Assembly: GCA_031277235.1 (NCBI GenBank)
Contig: JAITMT010000535.1
Location: 1-22,443 of the forward strand
Reading direction: 5' to 3'
Length of the DNA stretch: 22,443 bases
Origin: Tannerella sp.
GTDB taxonomy: Bacteria > Bacteroidota > Bacteroidia > Bacteroidales > Tannerellaceae
Shown: in pieces, positions 8,501 to 14,831 of the stretch
Position numbering within the stretch: the stretch's first letter is position 1
Layout: each line of letters opens with the position of its first letter
Position numbers and translations under genes: made by a program
Notes under the pieces: generated by a model
The model's database searches: none
What the model saw: the letters and a program-made list of their open reading frames with translations, nothing else
Told to the model about the DNA's origin: nothing

Positions 8501-11090
8501 ATTCAGCACCGATAAGGATAATTATGAAGCAGGAGAAGAAGCGACGGTAACGATTCCTGCCGTAGCCGCAGGCGGTACCGCGCTGGTAGCCATAGAAAAC
8601 GGCGTGGAAGTCCTTTCGCGCGAATGGGTGCAACTTAACGCGGGACAGGACACGAAATATACGCTCAAAATTACGGAGAAAATGTCGCCCAATGTGTACA
8701 TCCATATCTCTCTGTTACAGCCACATAAGGCTGCGACAGACCTGCCGATCCGGCTGTACGGCATCAGACCGGTATTCGTTTCCAACAAGCAAACCGTTCT
8801 GAATCCGGTTATTACGATGGATGACGTGTTGAGACCCGATACTAAATTCAAGGTGAAAATAAAGGAAAAATCCGGTAAACCAATGACTTACACGCTGGCG
8901 ATTGTGGACGACGGTTTGCTCGACCTCACCAATTTCAGTACGCCCGATCCGTGGAATTATTTCTATGCCCGCGAAGCGCTGGGTATCCGCACATGGGATT
9001 TGTACGATAACGTAATGGGCGCATTTACAGGACGTTTGGGGTCTTTGTTCAGTATCGGCGGCGACGGTGAATTGCAAAATTCTCCCGCAAAAGCCAATCG
9101 CTTCAGACCGGTTGTGCTATACACGGAGCCTGTTTCGCTGAAACCCGGTGAAGAAAAAACGCACAATCTGGAAATGCCTGCCTACGTCGGTTCCGTCCGG
9201 GTGATGGTCGTTGCCTGCCAGGATGGCGCTTACGGAAACGCCTCAAAAACAGCGCCTGTACGCTCACCGTTGATGACGCTTTCGTCCCTGCCGCGCGTGT
9301 TGAGCACCGGCGAAAGAATCGAACTGCCCGTAAACGTGTTTATGATGGAGGAAGGTTCGAAAACGGCAACCGTCAAGATTGAAACCGCCAACGGATTGCT
9401 GAAAACTGTCGAAAGCAACTCTAAATCAGTTACTTTACCGTCTCAAGGCGATGAACTGGTTTACTTCCCAATGGTAACCGGCAACAAAACGGGAAGCGAA
9501 AAAGTTACCATCACATCAACTTCCGGCAGCCATACGTTCAAGGAAACGGTCGAAATCGAAATCCGCAACCCGAATCCGCCGGTTATGACCTACCAAAATA
9601 AATTGCTCGCTAAAGGTGAAAGCGTTGAATATGAGTACACACTCGACAAGGAGTATGATGGAAACAAGGTTACGGTCGAAATGTCGAGAATACCGAGTAT
9701 TAACCTTGCCCGGAGGTTTGATTTTCTTTACAATTACTATCATTTATGCACCGAACAACTCGTTTCATGTGCCTTACCACTGCTATATATGTCTGATTTC
9801 AAGGATGTTGGATCAGATGAAAAACATATCATCAATACCAATATCAACAATGCCATCAGCCACATCTATACGCGACAACTTGCGGATGGCGGTTTCAGTT
9901 TGTGGCCGGGTCAGACTACATATGATTGGGTTACGTCGTATGCCGGTCATTTTCTGGCAGTTGCCAAAGAACGCGGATATGAGGTGAGCGGCACGGTGAT
10001 GAGTAAATGGACGAACTACCAGCGCAAGATAGCAAGCAGTTGGCAATACACTGAGAAAAACAGTGCGTATGACTATTTGCAGGCATATCGCCTATACACG
10101 CTGGCGCTGAGCGGTTCTCCGGATTTGGGAGCGATGAACAGATTGAAGGAAATCAAGAATTTAACCCTTCAGGAACGTTGGCGACTGGCAGCCGCGTATG
10201 CTTTGTGCGGTAAAAAAGATGCTGCCAACGAACTGGTATTCAACGCAGAAAAGACTGTATCGCCTTATGGCGTAAATTATATGACTTTCGGCTCGTCCAA
10301 TCGCGACGACGCGATGATTATTGAAACGTTGCTCTTGTTGGATAAAGACGAAGAAGCCTTCATACAGGCGCAAAAATTAGCCGCAAATCTCTCGCAGGAA
10401 ACCTATTACGGTACGCAAAGTACGGCATACGCCATTGTGGCGATGGGAGAGTTGGCGTCAAAATTCTCGGATAAACTTGATTTTCAGTATTTTGTAAATG
10501 ACAAACCGGAAAAAGTCAGTGTTACGGGTAAAGCGCTGTATCAAAAGGATTTACCGCTCAATCCGTCAAGTGGAAAAGTGAAGATCGTTAATAATCAGGA
10601 TGGTTATTTATATACAAGCCTTTTCACAAGATCTAAACCCTTGATTGACAATACTCCGAGTGAAAACAAAAATTTACAGTTGGATGTTGTGTACAAGGAT
10701 ATGAATGGAAACGTTATCAATGTCGAACAAATTAAACAGGGATCTGATTTTGAATGTATTATCAAAGTCTCCAACATCAGCGGACGTACCAATTACGAGA
10801 ACATTGCGCTGACATATATTCTGCCTTCCGGCTGGGAAGTGGTAAACAGGGACATGTATGTCAATCCGGAAGGAAATACAGCCGGTAAACTGTATGATTA
10901 CAAGGATGTTAGAGATGACAGGGTCCTGCTCTACTTCGGATTGCCAACAAGCAAGACGAAAGAATTTACGGTTACGCTGCAATCGTCCTATATCGGTAAT
11001 TTCGTGCTGCCCGCCGTATTCTGCGAAGCCATGTACGACCCCGCCTCCTTCGCCCGGACGCAAGCGGGAAAGGTTAGTGTGGTGAAGTAA
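5532..11090 (+). CDS. alpha-2-macroglobulin family lipoprotein (bacterial A2M, YfhM-like) with intact thioester
   Basis: A 1852-residue envelope protein of the bacterial A2M family, which traps proteases and is thought to protect the periplasm. The signal peptide ends in ALSC (C21), a loose lipobox, so it is probably a lipoprotein. Several N-terminal macroglobulin-like beta domains come first, with an Asp/Tyr-rich linker near residues 460-500. An MG2-type domain begins near residue 625 (GERGVWRPGDTLHIAF), and the A2M domain spans about 1188-1290 (VSLKPGEEKTHNLEMPAYVG). The thioester sequence C1406-T-E-Q1409 is intact, followed by the helical thioester domain and a C-terminal receptor-like beta domain. 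The start at 5532 fits the signal peptide. It is commonly paired with penicillin-binding protein 1C (PbpC); no pbpC is next to it here. It has its own promoter and terminator, so it is monocistronic. Confidence 0.93.
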   Translation: MKPLFFKSSLILLALTVALSCRQSKDVLPSADFAPYISAFTGGIVKKDASVIIEFTEDVSPETQENVLDKKLFSFSPSLKGAMHWINATTLEFVPEEGALKQGVTYNASFALDKLLKVEKKLSQFNFSFTIEESDFKIVTNRMEIKPNESVTIAADLTLTDVIPLETAQKMVSAKIDGKPVDITFESTEAGNSFHFTVNEILREEKDKELIISIDGDPAQIKRKENLSVQIPARDVFKLLDYKVVSSPDLSLQLTFSDILSETQDLKGLITLKNVPEFTSEVQSNLITIHFTRPSNTSNLEVSIDRGLKNNRNETLGETQTVMASLEQLNPAVELLSTGVIIPDTGTVIVPFRAIALKAVDLKIIRVFESNILMFLQDNSMKSDASYQLRRAGRLVYKQTLKLDKSSQNWENYSLDLTGIIRQRPGDIYRIELSFIQDYAIYDCNENSAGENTLTNAVSLTQLDDNKDVSEDDDYYWDTPDNYYYEGYDRNMDWSVYDWYQKDNPCDPTYYMASGRSAATNVFVSNIGLIAKMNADNTLWVSAADLRDTKPVANAEIVAYNYQLQPLSSAKTDPSGFAVLSLKSKPFAIMASSGNQKAYLRLVDGEQNLLSRFDVGGTSTSKGLKGYVYGERGVWRPGDTLHIAFMLEDKLNKIPDNHPVTMEVFNPRGQFYKKMITVNGLNGLYTFKLATKPDDPTGVWNAYIKVGGATFYKSLRIEAVKPNRLKIKLDLPKIIDKSKETLPLGIESSWLTGANAGGLDAKVDVTLSETYTAFEGYEEYEFDNPVTKFTSNNYEIYNGKLDDSGKASVNVKVPDAENAPGMLTANFICRVFEPGGDASIYSQSLPFSPFPSYVGVNFNLKDGEYYLFTDEDHDFDVVTLSPEGKPVNRNGLEYSIYRIGWSWWWEYRSEDFSSYINNSYYKPVSSGTLNTVNGKAKIKFRINYPDWGRYFVFIKDPASGHATGGTVLIDYPEWRGRSNKQDPDGVKMLTFSTDKDNYEAGEEATVTIPAVAAGGTALVAIENGVEVLSREWVQLNAGQDTKYTLKITEKMSPNVYIHISLLQPHKAATDLPIRLYGIRPVFVSNKQTVLNPVITMDDVLRPDTKFKVKIKEKSGKPMTYTLAIVDDGLLDLTNFSTPDPWNYFYAREALGIRTWDLYDNVMGAFTGRLGSLFSIGGDGELQNSPAKANRFRPVVLYTEPVSLKPGEEKTHNLEMPAYVGSVRVMVVACQDGAYGNASKTAPVRSPLMTLSSLPRVLSTGERIELPVNVFMMEEGSKTATVKIETANGLLKTVESNSKSVTLPSQGDELVYFPMVTGNKTGSEKVTITSTSGSHTFKETVEIEIRNPNPPVMTYQNKLLAKGESVEYEYTLDKEYDGNKVTVEMSRIPSINLARRFDFLYNYYHLCTEQLVSCALPLLYMSDFKDVGSDEKHIINTNINNAISHIYTRQLADGGFSLWPGQTTYDWVTSYAGHFLAVAKERGYEVSGTVMSKWTNYQRKIASSWQYTEKNSAYDYLQAYRLYTLALSGSPDLGAMNRLKEIKNLTLQERWRLAAAYALCGKKDAANELVFNAEKTVSPYGVNYMTFGSSNRDDAMIIETLLLLDKDEEAFIQAQKLAANLSQETYYGTQSTAYAIVAMGELASKFSDKLDFQYFVNDKPEKVSVTGKALYQKDLPLNPSSGKVKIVNNQDGYLYTSLFTRSKPLIDNTPSENKNLQLDVVYKDMNGNVINVEQIKQGSDFECIIKVSNISGRTNYENIALTYILPSGWEVVNRDMYVNPEGNTAGKLYDYKDVRDDRVLLYFGLPTSKTKEFTVTLQSSYIGNFVLPAVFCEAMYDPASFARTQAGKVSVVK

Positions 11091-11148
11091 TGATGCTTAT
11101 GTCGCTTCCGGTTTTTAGAAATAAAATTATGCAGTGAAGACATTTATT

Positions 11149-11180
11149 AAGAGGCTGTTAAGTGCAACAGCCTCTTTTTT
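11149..11180 (+). terminator. strong Rho-independent terminator after the A2M gene
   Basis: An 11-bp perfect stem, aagaggctgtt (11149-11159) and aacagcctctt (11166-11176), with a 6-nt loop runs into six T (11175-11180). It lies 58 bp after the A2M stop codon and separates that unit from the GH43 gene. Confidence 0.9.
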
Positions 11181-11211
11181 GTTTATTTGTTGAAAATTTT
11201 ATGTACCTTTG
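11178..11211 (+). promoter_or_regulatory. promoter of the GH43 gene
   Basis: TACCTTTG at 11204-11211 is a perfect -7 box. The best -33 candidate, TTTG at 11178-11181, is 22 bp upstream, slightly long, and is formed by the T-tail of the preceding terminator. The -7 box supports the start at 11234 rather than an earlier in-frame start inside the terminator. Confidence 0.6.
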
Positions 11212-11233
11212 CTTGATAAAAAACAAAATTACA

Positions 11234-12934
11234 ATGAAAAATACAGTTGCAATACTTTTATTAACAGTCATTTACGCTTGCAATACGAAGCAAGCCGTTA
11301 CGGTGGAGGACAATACGTTTTGTAATCCGCTGAATTTGGATTACCGTTTTTCCGTTTCGGGAGCAAGTTACCGCGAAGCCGCCGATCCGATAATTATCTT
11401 GTACAAAGGAGATTACTATCTTTTTGCTTCCCATTCGGGCGGTTACTGGTGGTCGAATGATTTTCGCGAATGGACGCTTGTCGAGCCGACGGGACTGAAC
11501 ATTGAAAAATTTGCGCCATCCGTCTGGTTTTCAGGCGATACGATGTATTATACTTCCTCCGAGAATGGGGATATTTACAAAACGCTCGACCCGAAAAAAG
11601 GCGTCTGGGAGTATGTGAGCCATCCCTACGACTGGAGCGACCCCTGGATTTTTGTGGATGACGACGGCAAAATGTATGCCTATTACGGCTGTTCACACGG
11701 CGGAACGATTGATTGTGTGCAACTTGACCCGCAAGATACATTCAAGGTTATCGGCGAACCCGTCCACTGCATTTTCACCGATACGCTCCGCAACGGCTAC
11801 GAATTGCAGGGCGATAACAACGAGGGTGGGCTACCCTGGACGGAGGGCGCGGCGATGCTGAAACACAACGGCAAATATTATCTGACGTATGCCACGCCCG
11901 GCACCGAATTTCGTTCATACTGTGATGGTTACTACATTTCCGATTCTCCGATGGGACCGTTCAAACCGGGCGCCAACAACCCTGTTACCCGCAAATCGCT
12001 CGGCTATGTTACGGGCGTGGGGCACGGCGGTTTGTTTTATGACAAATCGGGCAAACTGTGGACGATAGATTGCGTCGTTATTTCCAACAAAGCAATGTTT
12101 GAGCGGCGTCTGGCGGTATTTCCCGTTGATATTGATGCGGACGGTTTGCTCCATGCCAATACGGTTTTCGGCGATTATCCGCAATATCTTCCGGGCGTGG
12201 CGACCGACCCGTGTGCGGATAATTCGCCGCACTGGAATCTGCTGTCGAAAGGGAAAACGGTTACGGTTTCGTCCAATGTCGGCTCGCAGGAAAATGCTGT
12301 TGATGAGGATATTAAGACTCACTGGAGCGCAGCAAGCGGCGATGCGGGCGAGTGGCTGATGGTGGATTTGGGAAAGGAATGTACCGTAAATGCCTTGCAA
12401 ACAAATTTTTACGAATCGGAAACGACCTACAACGAAGGTCGGAAAACGGGTTTCACCACAAAATACAGGGCGGAATATTCCGGTGACTCGAAAAACTGGA
12501 AAACCCTGTTCGACAAGTCGGATGCGAAAAAGGATACTCCCCACGATTATGTGCAATTAACTATCCCTGTAACAGCCCGTTACGTTAAAATTACCAACAT
12601 GGGCGAGGTGGCGGGATACGGTCGTTTTGCCGTCAATGAATTGCGCATTTTCGGAAACGGCGGCGACGAAGTTCCCCAAGCCGTTCCGCATTTCACCGCC
12701 AAACGGTTGGAAGACAGGCGTATCGCCGAAATCCGCTGGGACAAAGTCGAAAATGCGGACGGGTATATTGTCCGCTACGGAATTGCGCCCGACAAACTTT
12801 GGAATCATTATCAGGTATGGTCGGATACTTCGCTTACTGTCAGAAGTTTGGTCGTTGATCAGGAGTATTATTTCCGCATAGACGCCTGCAACGATAGCGG
12901 CGTTGCGGAAGGGAAGGAGGTTTTGAAGTTGTGA
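11234..12934 (+). CDS. secreted family GH43 glycoside hydrolase with F5/8C and FN3-like C-terminal domains
   Basis: A 566-residue lipoprotein (signal peptide, C16 in VIYAC) for hydrolysis of arabinose- or xylose-containing glycans at the cell surface or in the periplasm. The five-bladed propeller shows the GH43 catalytic triad: D51 in EAADPIIILYKGDYYLFAS (base), D136 in WSDPWIFVDDDG (pKa modulator) and E204 in WTEGAAMLKHNGKYYLTYA (acid). A discoidin/F5/8C carbohydrate-binding domain covers about 345-475 (SQENAVDEDIKTHWS, GEWLMVDLG), and an FN3-like domain about 485-566. Substrate specificity is not determined. It stands alone, without susC/susD genes nearby, so it is not in an obvious polysaccharide utilization locus. 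The last 31 codons (including the stop) are duplicated at 13644-13736 across a toxin-antitoxin insert. Confidence 0.92.
   Translation: MKNTVAILLLTVIYACNTKQAVTVEDNTFCNPLNLDYRFSVSGASYREAADPIIILYKGDYYLFASHSGGYWWSNDFREWTLVEPTGLNIEKFAPSVWFSGDTMYYTSSENGDIYKTLDPKKGVWEYVSHPYDWSDPWIFVDDDGKMYAYYGCSHGGTIDCVQLDPQDTFKVIGEPVHCIFTDTLRNGYELQGDNNEGGLPWTEGAAMLKHNGKYYLTYATPGTEFRSYCDGYYISDSPMGPFKPGANNPVTRKSLGYVTGVGHGGLFYDKSGKLWTIDCVVISNKAMFERRLAVFPVDIDADGLLHANTVFGDYPQYLPGVATDPCADNSPHWNLLSKGKTVTVSSNVGSQENAVDEDIKTHWSAASGDAGEWLMVDLGKECTVNALQTNFYESETTYNEGRKTGFTTKYRAEYSGDSKNWKTLFDKSDAKKDTPHDYVQLTIPVTARYVKITNMGEVAGYGRFAVNELRIFGNGGDEVPQAVPHFTAKRLEDRRIAEIRWDKVENADGYIVRYGIAPDKLWNHYQVWSDTSLTVRSLVVDQEYYFRIDACNDSGVAEGKEVLKL
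12842..12934 (+). repeat. direct repeat copy 1: 3' end of the GH43 gene
   Basis: These 93 bp (codons for the last 30 residues and the stop) recur at 13644-13736 with 89 identities, offset exactly 802 bp. The differences are at 12844, 12854, 12877 and 12916; three are synonymous and one is Val to Ile. This copy is the functional end of the gene. Confidence 0.95.
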
Positions 12935-12953
12935 GATTACTCTGGATAGGAAG

Positions 12954-13304
12954 TCATTGAGCAACAACATCTTCCTTACTCAATTCTACCAAGTTCCATG
13001 TTTCAAACAACCGGATAATTAATTCCCAATTGTTTCGCCATAAATCAAACAGTTGCCTGTTTTTGATATTGCCGGTTGTTACGATAAGCAGTTTTTCGGG
13101 GATTTTCATAAGAATGTGAGAATCAACGAAATCATAATCTTTGGTAATGACTATTCGATTTTCCGCCACAGAGATGCTCCTGATTCGACTGTCTGACGTG
13201 CATTCTTTATCGGGAAGATCATTCGTATGCAGGACGTCGAAGCCTTTATCCCTTAAAAATAAAGCAATTCCATACGGTAACTGGGCATCTACAAGGAATT
13301 TCAT
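12954..13304 (-). CDS. DUF5615-type PIN-like toxin of a DUF433/DUF5615 module
   Basis: A 116-residue protein opening with MKFLVDAQLPYGIALFLRDK, with the acidic residue of a PIN-like nuclease core (D6) and the later motif VITKDYDFVD, typical of the Mut7-C/DUF5615 group. These proteins are predicted RNases acting as toxins and are regularly encoded with DUF433 proteins. Its ATG overlaps the stop of the DUF433 gene by four bases (ATGA, 13301-13304), so the two are translationally coupled, toxin second. The stop lies 19 bp from the GH43 stop in convergent orientation. Length and motifs look complete, so this is the only TA pair in the window that appears intact. Toxicity itself is inferred from the family. 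Confidence 0.85.
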   Translation of the reverse strand: MKFLVDAQLPYGIALFLRDKGFDVLHTNDLPDKECTSDSRIRSISVAENRIVITKDYDFVDSHILMKIPEKLLIVTTGNIKNRQLFDLWRNNWELIIRLFETWNLVELSKEDVVAQ

Positions 13305-13534
13305 GCTATCAGTTTACGCACGGTTTTCACTTTGGCAAGTTGGGAGGCGAAAAGCAGACATGCACGGATATCATCCTGATTAATAGCAGGATAATCTTCC
13401 GTAATTTCATCCCAAGTCATTCCCGAAGATAACAATTCGAGAATCATTTCCACAGGATAGCGCATGTTCCTGATGGTGGGCTTGCCATGACATATATCGG
13501 CATTTATGGTTATTCGGTCAATAAATGTTTCCAT
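13301..13534 (-). CDS. DUF433-family antitoxin
   Basis: A 77-residue protein with the DUF433 signature: an N-terminal ITINADICHGKPTIRNMRYPVEMILELLSSG segment (quoted in parts: ICHGKPTIRN and YPVEMILELLSSGMT) followed by WDEITEDYPAINQDDIRACL, a winged-helix-like DNA-binding unit. It is the expected antitoxin and autorepressor for the DUF5615 toxin encoded directly downstream with a 4-bp overlap. A good promoter lies just upstream (13561-13591), and the upstream 48 bp are shared almost exactly with the neighbouring antitoxin gene at 13826-14056, so both operons may be under similar control. Confidence 0.87.
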   Translation of the reverse strand: METFIDRITINADICHGKPTIRNMRYPVEMILELLSSGMTWDEITEDYPAINQDDIRACLLFASQLAKVKTVRKLIA

Positions 13535-13541
13535 CCCGGTT

Positions 13542-13589
13542 TTTATTTGATTTTCCGTTGCAAAGGTAGCACTTTTTTATTTTATTTCC
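13542..13589 (-). repeat. 48-bp leader/promoter block, copy 1
   Basis: Identical at 46 of 48 positions (offset 524 bp) to 14066-14113, with differences at 13554 and 13569. It contains the -7 box of the DUF433-DUF5615 operon. The match stops sharply at both ends, and lies 7 bp upstream of the DUF433 start codon. Confidence 0.92.
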
Positions 13590-13591
13590 AA
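13561..13591 (-). promoter_or_regulatory. promoter of the DUF433-DUF5615 operon
   Basis: On the minus strand TTG (13591-13589) and TACCTTTG (13568-13561), 20 bp apart, are an exact Bacteroidetes promoter arrangement, about 27 bases before the DUF433 ATG. Confidence 0.75.
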
Positions 13592-13619
13592 CACTGACCA
13601 AATAAATCTTCCCGTCCCG

Positions 13620-13636
13620 GCGGATTTGTAATCCGC
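13620..13636. repeat. short perfect hairpin next to the second GH43 3'-end copy
   Basis: gcggatt (13620-13626) and aatccgc (13630-13636) form a 7-bp stem with a 3-nt loop. It lies in the 54-bp spacer between the two TA units, ending 7 bp before direct repeat copy 2. It resembles short interspersed palindromes and may mark a recombination junction. Confidence 0.5.
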
Positions 13637-13643
13637 GGAATTT

Positions 13644-13736
13644 AGGAGTTTGGTCATTGATCAGGAGTATTATTTCCGTATAGACGCCTGCAACGATAGC
13701 GGCGTTGCGGAAGGGAAAGAGGTTTTGAAGTTGTGA
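13644..13736 (+). pseudogene. orphan 3'-end fragment of the GH43 gene (direct repeat copy 2)
   Basis: A 93-bp copy of 12842-12934 that still reads in frame to the same TGA (13734-13736), but with no gene body upstream: homology stops abruptly at 13644. Of four differences from copy 1, three are synonymous codon changes and one is Val to Ile. This pattern is expected if both copies diverged while coding, for instance as alleles of the same gene in related strains, rather than by neutral decay after duplication. Confidence 0.9.
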
Positions 13737-13754
13737 AAAAGCGATTTGTTAAAA

Positions 13755-13839
13755 TTATAATGGATCCAACATTTTCAATCCGTGAATGTTTTTAAAATCA
13801 TCCATGTTTGGTATCAATCAAGAAATTATCTCCATTCAT
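13755..13839 (-). pseudogene. vapC-like PIN toxin remnant with a large internal deletion
   Basis: Within the last codons of the antitoxin gene, ATG at 13839 begins MNGDNFLIDTK, the classic start of a Bacteroidetes PIN/VapC toxin (LIDTN). After 13 codons the frame hits TGA. One base out of phase, 13805-13755 encodes MDDFKNIHGLKMLDPL and a TAA, which resembles the usual C-terminus of the same toxins (DF-I-GL-N-P). The remnant is 85 bp where about 390-420 would be expected, so roughly 100 codons were deleted and the ends fused out of frame, close to 13805. The expected DTN asparagine has become lysine at the junction. The family call rests on short motifs at both ends, so it is probable rather than certain. 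Confidence 0.7.
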
Positions 13840-14056
13840 CTCTAAGACGTCTTTGGTAAACAACGGGGTCGTTAATGTCTGTAAATAAATGTTTTGACTG
13901 AATGGAGTCTAACGCTTTTTGTATAGCCTCCACATTTCCGTTTGCGGTTTTGTCCGTATCAATAGTAACACTCTTCACGAAACGGATATTTTTTAACCAT
14001 TCCGCCAGCATGATTGCATGACCGGCTTGTTCAACAGTTACCGAAATTGTACTCAT
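13826..14056 (-). CDS. antitoxin of a PIN-toxin module (toxin partner destroyed)
   Basis: A 76-residue protein starting at MSTISVTVEQAGHAIMLAEW and ending in FTDINDPVVYQRRLRDEWR. The closing DI-DP-x-x-x-QR-x-R-x-EW pattern is typical of small Bacteroidetes antitoxins that precede PIN-domain toxins. The start at 14056 is preferred over an upstream in-frame start at 14128, because the promoter lies at 14085-14092 and would fall inside the longer version. The last codons overlap the start of the deleted toxin (13839-13826), the usual coupled TA arrangement. With the toxin gone it may persist as a free antitoxin or repressor, or be decaying. Confidence 0.72.
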   Translation of the reverse strand: MSTISVTVEQAGHAIMLAEWLKNIRFVKSVTIDTDKTANGNVEAIQKALDSIQSKHLFTDINDPVVYQRRLRDEWR

Positions 14057-14065
14057 AGGTTTCGC

Positions 14066-14113
14066 TTTATTTGATTTACCGTTGCAAAGGTAACACTTTT
14101 TTATTTTATTTCC
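14066..14113 (-). repeat. 48-bp leader/promoter block, copy 2
   Basis: Matches 13542-13589 at 46 of 48 positions. It lies 9 bp upstream of the antitoxin ATG at 14056, matching the 7-bp spacing of copy 1 from DUF433. Confidence 0.92.
14085..14092 (-). promoter_or_regulatory. -7 promoter box of the antitoxin/PIN remnant operon
   Basis: TACCTTTG on the minus strand, carried by the 48-bp repeat. Unlike copy 1, no TTG sits 20 bp upstream because the repeat ends just there, so this promoter may be weaker. Confidence 0.55.
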
Positions 14114-14145
14114 GATTGCGTACGTCATATTGTGAAAAAAATGCT

Positions 14146-14153
14146 TATCTTTA
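14146..14153 (+). promoter_or_regulatory. possible -7 box of the beta-barrel protein gene
   Basis: TATCTTTA, one base off the consensus TAnnTTTG, 29 bp before the ATG at 14183. No well-spaced TTG lies upstream, so this is tentative. Confidence 0.4.
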
Positions 14154-14182
14154 CGGCGTATTCATGTCTAATTTTTAATTGT

Positions 14183-14818
14183 ATGAAACATACGGTGTTT
14201 ATAATGTTCTTATTATCAACGTTTTGTTTTGTGGCAAATGCTGATGAACCGCGACGGCATTCATTGGTTGGATTCGTTCACGGCGGCTATGGCTATTTGC
14301 CTTCCGACATACCGGGGCTTACCGATATTTCAGGCAGTTACAAAAACATATTCAATGATGGCGGGACTTGGGACGCACAACTTTTTTATAAATACAGAAT
14401 ATTGATGTTAGGATTGCACTATTCGGGTTTCACTGCCGGTAGCGAGTTGACAAACAGTTCAGACCGGATTTTTACGCATTATATAGCGCCACAGGCGGGC
14501 ATGCTGTTTCCTGTTTACAGGCAGTTTTCGCTTTCGTTCAATGGTGGACTGGGTTGTCTTTGGTATCTGAATAACAGTGTGTTGTATGAAAAAGACCGGA
14601 AAGTGACAGGTAGTGCCTTTGCGCTGAATCTTGCTGCAAGAGGAATTTATAACGTTACGGAACGGATCGGAATTTCGTTGCAGTTTATGGCGCTTGGAGG
14701 CAGTTTGCAGAAAACGAAAGTTCATTATCACGACGAAGATATTACCGTGAAAATGAAGGGTCCAACCTTTAATTTCAACCGGTTAGCGGTTTCGCTTGGT
14801 CTAAAATTTTCATTCTAA
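14183..14818 (+). CDS. predicted small outer-membrane beta-barrel protein
   Basis: A 211-residue exported protein: signal peptide MKHTVFIMFLLSTFCFVANA, then alternating hydrophobic/polar strands with many Gly and aromatic residues (VGFVHGGYGYLPS, IAPQAGMLFPVYRQFSLSF, LNLAARGIYNVTERIGISLQF) and a final strand ending in aromatic Phe (SLGLKFSF), as expected for an OMP-type beta-barrel. No family name can be assigned. The ATG at 14183 is chosen because it begins the signal peptide; a longer frame from the GTG at 14132 would start with an unlikely extension that covers the possible -7 box. The lipoprotein gene 13 bp downstream is very probably co-transcribed. Confidence 0.7.
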   Translation: MKHTVFIMFLLSTFCFVANADEPRRHSLVGFVHGGYGYLPSDIPGLTDISGSYKNIFNDGGTWDAQLFYKYRILMLGLHYSGFTAGSELTNSSDRIFTHYIAPQAGMLFPVYRQFSLSFNGGLGCLWYLNNSVLYEKDRKVTGSAFALNLAARGIYNVTERIGISLQFMALGGSLQKTKVHYHDEDITVKMKGPTFNFNRLAVSLGLKFSF

Positions 14819-14831
14819 AAATTCAAATTCC

